Origin: Streptosporangium canum
GTDB lineage: Bacteria > Actinomycetota > Actinomycetes > Streptosporangiales > Streptosporangiaceae
Length of the DNA: 64,000 nucleotides
Direction of reading: 5' to 3'
Assembly: GCF_900113865.1 (NCBI RefSeq)
Contig: NZ_FOQY01000001.1
Span: 62,001 to 126,000 of the forward strand
Shown here piece by piece: positions 19,743-28,347 of this stretch; position 1 is the first letter of the stretch; each line of letters starts with the position of its first letter. The position numbers and the translations under genes were made by a program. Below the pieces are notes generated by a model. That model did no database searches. It was not told the DNA's origin and was given only the letters and a program-made list of their open reading frames with translations.

Positions 19743-20399
19743 TCAGGGTTCTACGAGCCGCAGCACGCCGTAGTTGTAGCCCTGGCGCAGGTACACGACG
19801 CTCGGTTGGCCGCTCTCCTTGTCGCGGAACAGGTAGAAGTCGTGACCGACCAGCTCCATCTCGAGCAGGGCCTGGTCGATGGTCATCGGGTCGGCCCGGT
19901 GGGCCTTCTCCCGGACCACGAGCGGCCCGTCACCGTCCATGTGAATCGGGACGATGGTCTTGTCCTCGGCCGAGTCGGGCTCGAGCCCCGACTGGACCTC
20001 GGGCTCCTCACGCGGCCGGGGGGGAATGGCCTCCAGGGTCTCCGCAAGGGCGGTGGCGGCCAGCTCGGCGAGCGACGGGGGGCAGTGGTTGCCGTGGTGG
20101 ATCTTGCGTCGGTCAGCGAGGCGCCGGAGTCTTCCTTCAAGCTTTCCGAGTGCAATATCGAGGGCGGCGAAGCGATCGTCGGCTGTGGCCTCGGCCCGGA
20201 CCGCGGGCCCGCGGGAGTGGATGGTGAGCTCGACCCGCTCGCGTTGTCCGGTGATGCGGGGGTTGCTCTCTTTGGTCACCTCCACATCAACGCTGATGAG
20301 CTTGTGGTCCAAACGCTCGATCCTGGCCAGCTTGGTAGTCACGTGGTCGCGGAATCGGTCACTCACTCCGGTGTGCCGACCCTTGACGATGATGTCCAT
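19743..20399 (-). CDS. hpf: long-form ribosome hibernation promoting factor
   Basis: A 218-residue protein with the HPF/RaiA N-terminal domain (MDIIVKGRHTGVSDRFRDHV to about 110), a Pro/Glu-rich linker, and the C-terminal dimerisation domain (KAHRADPMTIDQALLEMELVGHDFYLFRDKE to the end) that joins two ribosomes into a 100S particle. GGGGG is well placed before ATG 20399. It acts on stalled or idle ribosomes in stress. Upstream lie over 500 bases without a gene. Confidence 0.93.
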   Translation of the reverse strand: MDIIVKGRHTGVSDRFRDHVTTKLARIERLDHKLISVDVEVTKESNPRITGQRERVELTIHSRGPAVRAEATADDRFAALDIALGKLEGRLRRLADRRKIHHGNHCPPSLAELAATALAETLEAIPPRPREEPEVQSGLEPDSAEDKTIVPIHMDGDGPLVVREKAHRADPMTIDQALLEMELVGHDFYLFRDKESGQPSVVYLRQGYNYGVLRLVEP

Positions 20400-20921
20400 G
20401 CACGGACCCCCTTCGAACCTCGACGGTGGTACTGCTGCGGCACCCGCTCGGCCGACCTGGTCTTCGTCCCCACATCCGCCTGCTGAGGGTTTCGCAGCTC
20501 TTTGCCACTACATGCCCTTCTCTTCTGGCGAGGAACATCTGGCTCCCCGGGAAGGCAGGACTTACCTCTAAGCCGCACCGTGATCGATCGACAAAGAGTC
20601 GTCTTACGTGGACCGTTTGGCCTGCGGCTGGCATCGGCTAACCGAGCCGGCCCCCTTGCGGGAGTCGGTCCGGCGCAACCACGGACCCGAGCGGGTGCCA
20701 TGGCTCAGACGCTATCCGCATCCCGACCGAATGTCAGCTTGGACACCGCCGAAAGGATCACTTTGCGTGATCACCCACCGGCCGATCGGGCGTCGGGACA
20801 GCCGCTTTGGCCGCTCGATATCCCTATATACAAGTGCTTCTCACATCGATTGAGCAGCCGCGAATCCTTGATCGGGACAGGGAGGTGTGGCCTCACGGTG
20901 AGACCGGCCCCCAATAACCCC
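20400..20921. other. 522-bp gene-free leader region of hpf
   Basis: No convincing gene on either strand; base composition is lower in GC than the flanking genes. It contains a TATA-rich stretch around 20820-20832, a perfect 17-bp inverted repeat at 20756-20772, and several shorter complementary runs. It presumably holds the hpf promoter(s) and a long 5' leader. Structured RNAs are known upstream of raiA/hpf in Gram-positive bacteria, but I cannot match a family by eye. Confidence 0.5.
20756..20772. promoter_or_regulatory. palindrome in the hpf upstream region
   Basis: GATCAC (20756-20761), spacer TTTGC, GTGATC (20767-20772): a perfect inverted repeat of operator size about 360 bases upstream of the hpf start. 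Confidence 0.45.
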
Positions 20922-21626
20922 TCACCCTCCGTCACGATAAGGACTTTGCCCTCTCCGGCGTGTCGCGGCGATCGTGGCGGCGAGCGGGACCGCCATCCCG
21001 GCCTCGCGCAGCGCCCTGGCCGCCTCGGCGAGCGTCGCGCCGGTGGTGACGATGTCGTCCACCAGCACAATCGGCCCCGCATCGCCCCAGGAGCCCGGCA
21101 GGGGCCCTTTCCGGGCAGCCGTAACCCTGAATGCCAGAGAGAGGTTCTCGGCCCGCTGGAGCGAGCTCAGCCCCGCCTGGTCGGCGACTCTGCGGCGCTG
21201 GGCGAGGATCTTCGCCACGGTCACCGGCCATCCCGCCGCGCGGAGGTATCCGGCGGCCAGCGCCGTCAGCCGGGTCACCGGATCGTGCCCGCGCCGCCGG
21301 AGGGCCGGCCGGGCGCTCGGCACCGGGACCAGCGTGACCGACCGGCCGCCGATCGCGGCGGCGACCGTCAGCGCCAGGGCTCCGGCGAGGGGATGGGCCA
21401 GGGCCGTACGGCCGCGCTCCTTGTAGGCGATGATCGCCCGTCGTGCGGCCCCCGTGTAGTCGGCCGCCGACCAGCATTCGGGCAGGCCCGGCGGGAACGG
21501 GACGGGCATCCGGCAGGCGGGCCGCCCGTGCAGCTCCGCCGCGCACCGGGGGCAGACGAGAGCGCCGGGCACACCGCATCCGGCGCAGCGGGGCGGCAGA
21601 ACCAGGTCGAGCAGGGCTGTCGGCAC
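20922..21626 (-). CDS. ComF family phosphoribosyltransferase-like protein
   Basis: A 234-residue protein with an N-terminal four-Cys zinc ribbon (CAGCG and CPRC, residues 14-28) and a C-terminal phosphoribosyltransferase fold whose PRPP loop reads IVLVDDIVTTGATLAEA. GHDPVTRLT and LSSLQRAENLSLAF are ComF-typical. In naturally competent bacteria ComF helps DNA uptake; in actinomycetes its role is unclear. It is located beside lpqB-mtrBA, as in other actinobacteria. Confidence 0.88.
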   Translation of the reverse strand: MPTALLDLVLPPRCAGCGVPGALVCPRCAAELHGRPACRMPVPFPPGLPECWSAADYTGAARRAIIAYKERGRTALAHPLAGALALTVAAAIGGRSVTLVPVPSARPALRRRGHDPVTRLTALAAGYLRAAGWPVTVAKILAQRRRVADQAGLSSLQRAENLSLAFRVTAARKGPLPGSWGDAGPIVLVDDIVTTGATLAEAARALREAGMAVPLAATIAATRRRGQSPYRDGG

Positions 21627-21803
21627 GGCTCCACGGTGCCAGGCGGCACCGACAAACCTCGCTCACGGAGGGAGAAACCACTCATATCAGCCGTAACTCC
21701 CCTCGCAGAGGAGGGGGCCGCCCATCTCCGCCGCACCCCCTCACGGAAGGCCGCAGCCTCCTCGCGGAAGAGCCGCAGCCCTCTCACGGAAGAGGGGCGC
21801 CCC

Positions 21804-21851
21804 TCAGCCCAGGAGGCAGGCCGGGAGTCAACCCAGGGGGTAGGCCGGGAA
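21804..21851. repeat. 24-bp tandem duplication of the lpqB 3' end
   Basis: 21828-21851 is the end of lpqB including its stop; 21804-21827 is a near-identical copy just past it. In gene sense the last codons FPAYPLG-stop are followed in frame by LPACLLG-stop. Further purine-rich repeats run from about 21730 to 21800. Confidence 0.8.
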
Positions 21852-23615
21852 AGAGGGGCCGTCCTTCTCGGAGAAGAGCACGGTGCCCTTCTCGTCCTTG
21901 ACCATGGGCTCCCACTTGGCCGAGGTGCGGTTCCAGTAGAGGACCTGCCGGTTGCCGTTGTCGTCCTGCGCCCCGGCCAGCAGGGAGCCGTCCAGGGCGG
22001 TGATGCTCTCGATCCGGGAGTCGGAGGCCAGGGTCTTGGGCTCCGCCGCGACCGAGGCCTCCAGCAGGTCGGACTTGCCGGTGAGCACGTAGAGGGTCTT
22101 GCCGTCCTTCCAGGCGATATCCTTGATCGTCTGGTTGCCGTCGCCGTCCACCACGGACTGCAGGTCGGTGATGCGGGTGCCGTTCCCCTGGCCGACGACC
22201 GTGCCGATCTTGACCTCCTCCTCCGTGCCGTTCTTGACCACCACCGCGACGTGCACCCCGTCCCGGGCGACCTTGAGCGACGTGACGTGGACCGCGTTCA
22301 GGTCGGGGGCCCAGACCTGGTACTGCTGCCTGCTGTCGCGCCGCACCACCACCGAGCTGTGGCCGGTGGGGCGGTTGACCGTCCACAGGGTGTCGTAGCG
22401 GTCCCAGGAGGGCGGGGTGAGGGAGGCGCCGGTGACCCAGTCCTGCCACTCGCCCCCCGGGGCGAGCGGCGCGACCGAGACCTTCGTGCCGTCCTCCGAC
22501 AGGGCCGCCACCTGCCCCTGGCCGCTGATCGCCGGACGGGTGCGCGAGCCGTCCTTCTCGCCCGCCCTGCCCTGCACCGGCTGGCCGACGTTCTCCTTGC
22601 CCAGCATCTGCAGGGCGCCGTCGGCCAGGTAGTACGGGTAGACGTCGCGGGGAGCCGTCCAGGGGTCGAAATCCGCGTGCTGCTGGGCGTCGATCGCCAG
22701 CAGGCTGTCGGAGTAGTACAGCTTGCCCTCCACCCTGACCTCGAAGCCCCAGCCGCCCTTGGTGAGCTCGGCGAGCGTCCCGGCGAGCTGGGCCGACATC
22801 GGGCCGATCCGGTCGGAGTCCACCGGCTTGGTCAGGTCGACGACGACGCGGTTGTTCTCCGTGGTGACGTCGATGAGCCTGGTGCCCGGCCGGAAGGCGG
22901 AGTTCACCGCCTTCTTGAGCAGGCTGCTCGGCCCCTTCAGCAGCCGCTCCACCGCCGTCTTGGCGAAGTTGGACGTCGGGTCGATGGGCACCCGGACCTG
23001 GTCGGCCACCAGGCCCTGCCACGCCGAGTCCAGGAAGTACAGGTCGACCTTGAGGTAGGCGCGGTCGACGTCCGCCTCGGAGAGCATCAGCCCCTCGGGC
23101 GCCGCGCTGATCCGCCACCCCTGCGCCCCCTTCACGAGGGTGAAGGGCTCGTTCAGGCTCCCGCCCTTGGGCCAGTAGCGGCCGTCCTGGTCGATCATGG
23201 CCGTCACGGTGCCCTTGAGGGTGACCCGGGTCTGCTTGGCGTCCGCCTGGACGGGCGGGGCCTTCTCGTACTGGTCCTGCTTGCCGTCCTGCTTGTAGAC
23301 CGTCACCCCGCTCTGCGGATTCCACTCCCTGGCGAAGGCGTCGGTGAGGTATTTGCGCGCGACGTCACGCCCGGGGTCGTCGACGCTCGCCATCGCGGCC
23401 CTGAACCCGGTGACGACCTCCTCCGGCGACCAGTCGGCGCTCGGCGGCACGGCGATCACCCGGGCGTACGGGTCGCCCAGCGGGTTGCCCTTGCGGGGGT
23501 TGCCCACCGAGATGGGCTTGCCCCCGGTGGGAATGACCGAGCAGGCCGTCACCCCGCAGGTCAGCGCGACGATCAGGCCGACCGTCCCCACCCGTCGTCC
23601 TGTGCTAGTCCGCAT
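21828..23615 (-). CDS. lpqB: lipoprotein LpqB (MtrAB accessory protein)
   Basis: A 595-residue secreted lipoprotein with lipobox VTAC (Cys25), a GerMN/sporulation-like domain (about 200-330; AVERLLKGPSSLLKKAVNSAFRPGT) and a C-terminal beta-propeller-like half. LpqB is known to act with the sensor MtrB on the outer face of the membrane. Its ATG (23615) lies 11 bases inside the end of mtrB. The 3' end is duplicated in tandem. Confidence 0.93.
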   Translation of the reverse strand: MRTSTGRRVGTVGLIVALTCGVTACSVIPTGGKPISVGNPRKGNPLGDPYARVIAVPPSADWSPEEVVTGFRAAMASVDDPGRDVARKYLTDAFAREWNPQSGVTVYKQDGKQDQYEKAPPVQADAKQTRVTLKGTVTAMIDQDGRYWPKGGSLNEPFTLVKGAQGWRISAAPEGLMLSEADVDRAYLKVDLYFLDSAWQGLVADQVRVPIDPTSNFAKTAVERLLKGPSSLLKKAVNSAFRPGTRLIDVTTENNRVVVDLTKPVDSDRIGPMSAQLAGTLAELTKGGWGFEVRVEGKLYYSDSLLAIDAQQHADFDPWTAPRDVYPYYLADGALQMLGKENVGQPVQGRAGEKDGSRTRPAISGQGQVAALSEDGTKVSVAPLAPGGEWQDWVTGASLTPPSWDRYDTLWTVNRPTGHSSVVVRRDSRQQYQVWAPDLNAVHVTSLKVARDGVHVAVVVKNGTEEEVKIGTVVGQGNGTRITDLQSVVDGDGNQTIKDIAWKDGKTLYVLTGKSDLLEASVAAEPKTLASDSRIESITALDGSLLAGAQDDNGNRQVLYWNRTSAKWEPMVKDEKGTVLFSEKDGPSFPAYPLG

Positions 23616-25344
23616 CGTTTCCCCCGTCGGCGACCGCCGGTGCGAGCACCGGGGTCATGTGCCCCCGCCATGTCCGCCGCATCTCCACCTCCGGCGGGAC
23701 CAGCGACAGCGGCGACCCCCGCAGCGGCGCCCCGGCCACCCGGGGCAGGGAGAGCCGGAACTGCGACCCCTCGCCCTGCGCCCCCCATGCCTGGAGCCAG
23801 CCTCCGTGCAGCACGGCGTCCTCGCGGGAGATCGCCAGGCCCAGGCCGGTGCCGCCGATCGTCCGCGCGCGGGACGGGTCGGCCCGCCAGAACCGGTCGA
23901 AGACCATGTTCTCCTCGCCCGGCTTGAGACCCACCCCGTGGTCCCGTACGGCCACCGCCACCGCGTCGCGGTCGGCCCCCACCGAGACGACGATGTCGCG
24001 GCCCTCGCCGTGCTCGATCGCGTTGAACAGCAGGTTGCGCAGGATCCGCTCGACCCGGCGGCTGTCCATCTCGGCCATGCAGGGCTCGCCCGGCAGGCGC
24101 AGGTCGAAGCGGGTCGAGTGGCGCTCGGCCAGTGCCTCGGAGTCGGCGACGGCGCGCAGCACCACGTCCCTGACGTCCACCGGATCGACGTCCAGCTCGG
24201 CCGCGCCCGCGTCGTAGCGGCTGATCTCCAGCAGGTCGGCGAGCATCGACTCGAACCGGTTGAGCTGGTTCTGCATCAGCTCGGCCGAGCGTGCGGCCAT
24301 CGGGTCGAAGTCCTCGCGGGCGTCGTAGAGCAGGTCGGCGGCCATCCGCACGGTGGTCAGCGGGGTGCGCAGCTCGTGCGAGACGTCGGAGACGAACTGC
24401 CGCTGGACGTGGGAGAGCTCCTCCAGCTGGTGGATCTTCAACGCCAGGTTGGCGGCCATGTCGTTGAAGGAGGTGGCCAGGCGGGCCAGGTCGTCCTCGC
24501 CGCGGACCTTCAGCCGCTCGTCCAGACGTCCGGCGGCCAGCCGCTCGGCGGCCTGCCGCGTCAGCCGTACCGGCGTGACCACCTGGCGGGTGACCAGCGA
24601 GGCGATGGCCGCCAGCAGCAGCACCAGGGCGGCCCCGACGGCGACGAGCATCCGCAGGACCGAGTTGAGGGTCTCCTCCTCATTGTCCAGCGGGATGAGG
24701 TGGTAGATCTCGTATCCGCTGTCCAGCATGGTCCCGGAGGTGTCGAGGCGGGTGCCGATCACCATGCCCCGGACCGGCTCGCGCCTGCCCTCGTAGTAGA
24801 GGTCCCCGTAGTGGGTGCTGTCCTCGCCCGCCTCCTTCTTGGACACCTCCTCACGCAGCCCGGCCGGGATGCTGCGCGGATCGATGTTCGGGGTGACGAA
24901 GAACTCGCCGGGCTGGTTGTCGTTGCGGGCGATCACCGAGTAGCGGGGGACGGCCCCCGCGCGGCCGGCGAGGGTGTAGACCGCCTGGCTGAGCGGGCTG
25001 TCGCCGCCCCGCTGGAGCCCGTCGCCCGAATCGACCGACGGCTTGGAGACGTCGCCGGACGGCCGGTTCAGGTAGCCGAGCACCGCGTTCCGGTCGGCCT
25101 GCGCCTCGCTCCTGGCCGCGCGCTCCCGGTCCTGGAGCGTGGTCGCGATGATCTGCTGCATGAGGAAGACGCCGAGCACGGCCACCACCGCGATGGAGAT
25201 GACCATCGTGCTGGTGACGACGCGGAGCTGCAGGGAGCGCCGCCAGACCCGGCGCACGCCTCCCGCGGCGCGACGGGCCCGCCGGCGGACGCCCCGCACC
25301 ACCTGGCGCGGGGTACGGCGGCGCTTCTTCGGCGAGGACGGCAT
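23605..25344 (-). CDS. mtrB: sensor histidine kinase MtrB
   Basis: A 579-residue membrane kinase: basic cytoplasmic N-terminus, first membrane helix about 43-63, extracellular sensor region, second helix about 220-240, HAMP linker, HisKA with phospho-His in SDVSHELRTPLTTV, and a HATPase domain with GTGLGLAISRED. It phosphorylates MtrA in response to cell-envelope or osmotic signals. The mtrA-mtrB-lpqB order is the conserved actinobacterial operon. Confidence 0.95.
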   Translation of the reverse strand: MPSSPKKRRRTPRQVVRGVRRRARRAAGGVRRVWRRSLQLRVVTSTMVISIAVVAVLGVFLMQQIIATTLQDRERAARSEAQADRNAVLGYLNRPSGDVSKPSVDSGDGLQRGGDSPLSQAVYTLAGRAGAVPRYSVIARNDNQPGEFFVTPNIDPRSIPAGLREEVSKKEAGEDSTHYGDLYYEGRREPVRGMVIGTRLDTSGTMLDSGYEIYHLIPLDNEEETLNSVLRMLVAVGAALVLLLAAIASLVTRQVVTPVRLTRQAAERLAAGRLDERLKVRGEDDLARLATSFNDMAANLALKIHQLEELSHVQRQFVSDVSHELRTPLTTVRMAADLLYDAREDFDPMAARSAELMQNQLNRFESMLADLLEISRYDAGAAELDVDPVDVRDVVLRAVADSEALAERHSTRFDLRLPGEPCMAEMDSRRVERILRNLLFNAIEHGEGRDIVVSVGADRDAVAVAVRDHGVGLKPGEENMVFDRFWRADPSRARTIGGTGLGLAISREDAVLHGGWLQAWGAQGEGSQFRLSLPRVAGAPLRGSPLSLVPPEVEMRRTWRGHMTPVLAPAVADGGNDAD

Positions 25345-25371
25345 GTCGGGGGCCCGGGAGATCCGTGCGGG

Positions 25372-26049
25372 CTAGGCCGGGCCGGCTTTGTAGCCGACCC
25401 CTCGGACCGTCACCACGATCTCCGGGTGCTCCGGGTCCTTCTCTATCTTGGCGCGGAGCCGCTGGACGTGCACGTTGACCAGGCGGGTGTCGGCCGCGTG
25501 CCGGTATCCCCAGACCTGCTCCAGCAGGACCTCGCGGGTGAAGACCTGGCGCGGCTTGCGGGCCAGCGCGACCAGCAGGTCGAACTCCAGCGGGGTGAGG
25601 TTGATGGTCTCCTCGTCGCGCTTGACCGAGTGCCCGGCGACGTCGATGGTGATGTCGCCGATCTGGAGGATCTCCGGCGTCGGCTCGTCGGTGCGGCGCA
25701 GCCGCGCGCGGACCCGGGCCACCAGCTCCTTGGGCTTGAACGGCTTGACAATGTAGTCGTCGGCCCCCGACTCCAGGCCGAGCACCACGTCGATGGTGTC
25801 GCTCTTGGCCGTCAGCATGACGATCGGCACACCGGACTCGGCGCGGATGCGGCGGCACACGTCGATGCCGTCGGCGCCGGGCAGCATCAGGTCGAGGAGG
25901 ACGAGATCCGGCCGGGTGTCGCGGAACGCGTCGAGGGCCTTGTCCCCGTCGGAGACGAAGGAGGGCTCGAAACCCTCTCCGCGCAGCACGATGCCGAGCA
26001 TCTCGGCGAGAGCGGCGTCGTCGTCGACGACCAGCACGCGTCCTTTCAT
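25372..26049 (-). CDS. mtrA: response regulator MtrA
   Basis: A 225-residue OmpR/PhoB-type regulator with phospho-acceptor Asp53 (LLDLMLPGADG), KPF switch region and a C-terminal winged helix (TPLEFDLLVALARKPRQVF to RGVGYKAGPA). It is essential in mycobacteria and controls cell-wall hydrolases and development in streptomycetes. It is followed 27 bases later by mtrB. Confidence 0.96.
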   Translation of the reverse strand: MKGRVLVVDDDAALAEMLGIVLRGEGFEPSFVSDGDKALDAFRDTRPDLVLLDLMLPGADGIDVCRRIRAESGVPIVMLTAKSDTIDVVLGLESGADDYIVKPFKPKELVARVRARLRRTDEPTPEILQIGDITIDVAGHSVKRDEETINLTPLEFDLLVALARKPRQVFTREVLLEQVWGYRHAADTRLVNVHVQRLRAKIEKDPEHPEIVVTVRGVGYKAGPA

Positions 26050-26392
26050 GGCCCCTCATTCGTTTCACGCAGTTTGGGAGTTTTTGGGGTAAACGGCACG
26101 GTCGTCGAAGATTACCCTTGTCCAGCCACTGGATGACACCTGCCGACGACCAGCCATCCGAATGCCGAATTTTAGGCGCACACAACGTAAAGCGTGTGGG
26201 AGTGCCCCCGTGCGGCCAACTCCGGTCTCGGCGACTGCGAACGCCAAGCGAAGGTGGTCACGTTCCCAGTCTGCGGTAAACAACGGTGTCTCGGCCATCC
26301 CTCCGGCATCTCCGCCGATCTCCCGGCGTGTGAAACCCCGCCGAGATCTCCCGGGCACCACAATCGGTGTGTCCACATGTCAGGATTGGGAT
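26050..26392. other. 343-bp divergent intergenic region
   Basis: Lies between mtrA and the oppositely transcribed membrane protein gene. The 60 bases next to mtrA are unusually A/T-rich for this genome and probably contain the mtrA promoter. I see no gene, strong hairpin or clear operator. Confidence 0.5.
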
Positions 26393-27694
26393 ATGTCAGA
26401 CGGTCACGGCTCCACTCCCGACACGCCACCCGGCTGGGCGTCCAACCAACCTCCGCCGTACGGCGACGCCCCGGGATCACCGTGGACCGCGCCCGGCTCC
26501 GGCCCCGGCGCGCCACCGCCGCCGCAGCCCCCGCAGCAGCCCTACGGCGGGCAGGCGCCGTACGGCCAGCCCCCGCCCCCCGGGCCCGGCCCGTACGGCC
26601 CGCCGCCCCACGGCTTCCCCCCGCCCCACGGATTCCCCCCGCCCCCGGCGATGCGGCCGGGGATCATCCCGCTGCGCCCGCTCGGCCTCGGCGACATCCT
26701 CGACGGCGCCATCAAGCTGATCCGCTCCAACCCCAAGACCATCCTGGGCCTGTCGGCGATCGTCGCCGCGCTCGGGGCGATCCCGGTGGCGATCGGCCAG
26801 GCGGTCGTGATCGGCGACCTGGGCGCCGGCATCAACGACCCCTCCCTCCTGGAGAACTCGCAGGACATCGGCTTCCTCGCCCAGTACGGCGGGACGCTGA
26901 TCTCCTACGCGGTGCAGTTCGTCGCGGTGACCCTGCTCACCGGCGTGCTGACCCGGATCCTGGGCCGGGCGGTCTTCGGCGGCAAGATGACCGTGGGCGA
27001 GGCCTGGAAGCTGACCCGCGACCGGGTGCCCACGCTGTTCGGGCTGGTGGCCATCGGGCTGCTGGCCATGCTGCTCCCCATGGTCGTGGTCGTCCTGCTC
27101 ATCGTCGGACTGGGGGCGGCGGGGGCCGACTTCGGGGCGCTGTTCGTCGTCGGCGCGCTGGCGATGCTGGGCTTCATCGCCTACGCCCTCTTCATCACCA
27201 CCCGCCTGGCGCTGGCGCCGTCGGTGGCGGTGCTGGAGCGGCGCGGCGTCATCGACTCCCTGCGCAGGTCCTGGAACCTGGTGGGCGGCGGTTTCTGGCG
27301 GACGCTCGGCATCCTGCTGCTGACCCAGCTCATCACGGCCCTGGTCGCCCTGGTGCTCTCCTTCCCCTTCAGCATCATGGCCTTCGTCGCCGGCCTGATA
27401 GGCCAGGGCTCCACCGGCTCGCGGATCGTCACGGCGATCCTGATCGCGGTCGGCGGCACCGTCGGCGCCATGATCACCTATCCGTTCCAGGCCGGGGTCA
27501 ACGGCCTGCTCTACGCCGACCGGCGGATGCGCGCCGAGGCGTTCGACCTGGTGCTGCAGACCGCGGCGATCGAGCAGCAGCGCCAGGGCTGGGTGCACGC
27601 CTCCGCCGACGACCTGTGGGACCCGTCCATCACGCCCGCCGGACCCGGCCGATACGACCAGACCGGCCGGGGAGCTCCGTGGCACGACTCCTGA
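26393..27694 (+). CDS. Pro/Gly/Tyr-rich multi-pass membrane protein
   Basis: A 433-residue protein. Residues 1-90 are a low-complexity tail of PPYG/PPPHGF repeats, probably disordered in the cytoplasm. The remainder begins GIIPLRPLGLGDILDGAIKLIRSNPKTIL, the entry motif of the glycerophosphodiester-phosphodiesterase membrane-domain family, followed by about six hydrophobic helices. ATG 26393 (MSDGHGST) is chosen because the upstream part of the open frame is arginine-rich non-coding sequence. It heads a tightly packed operon with DUF4129, DUF4350, MoxR and DUF58 proteins, a set linked to envelope assembly. Confidence 0.8.
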   Translation: MSDGHGSTPDTPPGWASNQPPPYGDAPGSPWTAPGSGPGAPPPPQPPQQPYGGQAPYGQPPPPGPGPYGPPPHGFPPPHGFPPPPAMRPGIIPLRPLGLGDILDGAIKLIRSNPKTILGLSAIVAALGAIPVAIGQAVVIGDLGAGINDPSLLENSQDIGFLAQYGGTLISYAVQFVAVTLLTGVLTRILGRAVFGGKMTVGEAWKLTRDRVPTLFGLVAIGLLAMLLPMVVVVLLIVGLGAAGADFGALFVVGALAMLGFIAYALFITTRLALAPSVAVLERRGVIDSLRRSWNLVGGGFWRTLGILLLTQLITALVALVLSFPFSIMAFVAGLIGQGSTGSRIVTAILIAVGGTVGAMITYPFQAGVNGLLYADRRMRAEAFDLVLQTAAIEQQRQGWVHASADDLWDPSITPAGPGRYDQTGRGAPWHDS

Positions 27695-28347
27695 CCCTCC
27701 CGGCGCCCCTGGCGTCCCCGATCCCGATCGACATCGACCGGGGCCGGGCCCGGCGCGAGGCGGTCCAGGAGCTGCTCAAGCCCGAATACGCCAAGGAATC
27801 CCTGATCGACCGCGCCATGCGGGCCGTGAGCCAGTTCCTCGGCGACCTGCTGGACCAGGAATCCGTGGGCGTCGTCGGCAGCGTGGCCGCGCGGGTCGTC
27901 CTGGCCGCGATCGTGATCGCGGCCGTCGCCGCGGTGATCACGATCGCGCGCAGGGCCACCCGGGGCGGTACGGTGCGCCAGGACGGGATCTTCGGAGACC
28001 GTCGCCGCACCGCCGCCGAGCACCGCGACGCCGCCGAGCGGCTGGCCGCCGAGGGCCGGTGGGCCGAGGCCGTCCGCGAACGGCTCAGAGCCGTCGCCCG
28101 AGACCTGGAGGACCGCGTCATCGTCGACTCCACGCCCGGCCGTACGGCGGGTGAGCTCGCCGCCGAGGCGGGGCGGGTGCTGCCCGCCTTCGCCGGGGAG
28201 CTGACCGCCGCGGCCCGGGTGTTCGACGACGTGACCTACGGCGAGGTCCCGGGCACGGCCGAGGCCTACGGAATCCTGCGCGACCTCGACGAGCGGCTGC
28301 GCACGGCCCGTCCCATGCCCGCCGCCGCGAAGGCGGTGCCCTCGTGA
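27679..28347 (+). CDS. DUF4129 domain membrane protein
   Basis: A 222-residue protein with one membrane helix (about 66-88) and a C-terminal DUF4129 region (AAEHRDAAERLAAEGRWAEAV... TPGRTAGELAAE). GTG 27679 follows GGGGAG and overlaps the preceding gene by 16 bases. In many bacteria DUF4129 is fused to a transglutaminase-like enzyme next to MoxR and DUF58; here it is separate and no transglutaminase is present. Function unknown. Confidence 0.82.
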   Translation: MARLLTLPAPLASPIPIDIDRGRARREAVQELLKPEYAKESLIDRAMRAVSQFLGDLLDQESVGVVGSVAARVVLAAIVIAAVAAVITIARRATRGGTVRQDGIFGDRRRTAAEHRDAAERLAAEGRWAEAVRERLRAVARDLEDRVIVDSTPGRTAGELAAEAGRVLPAFAGELTAAARVFDDVTYGEVPGTAEAYGILRDLDERLRTARPMPAAAKAVPS

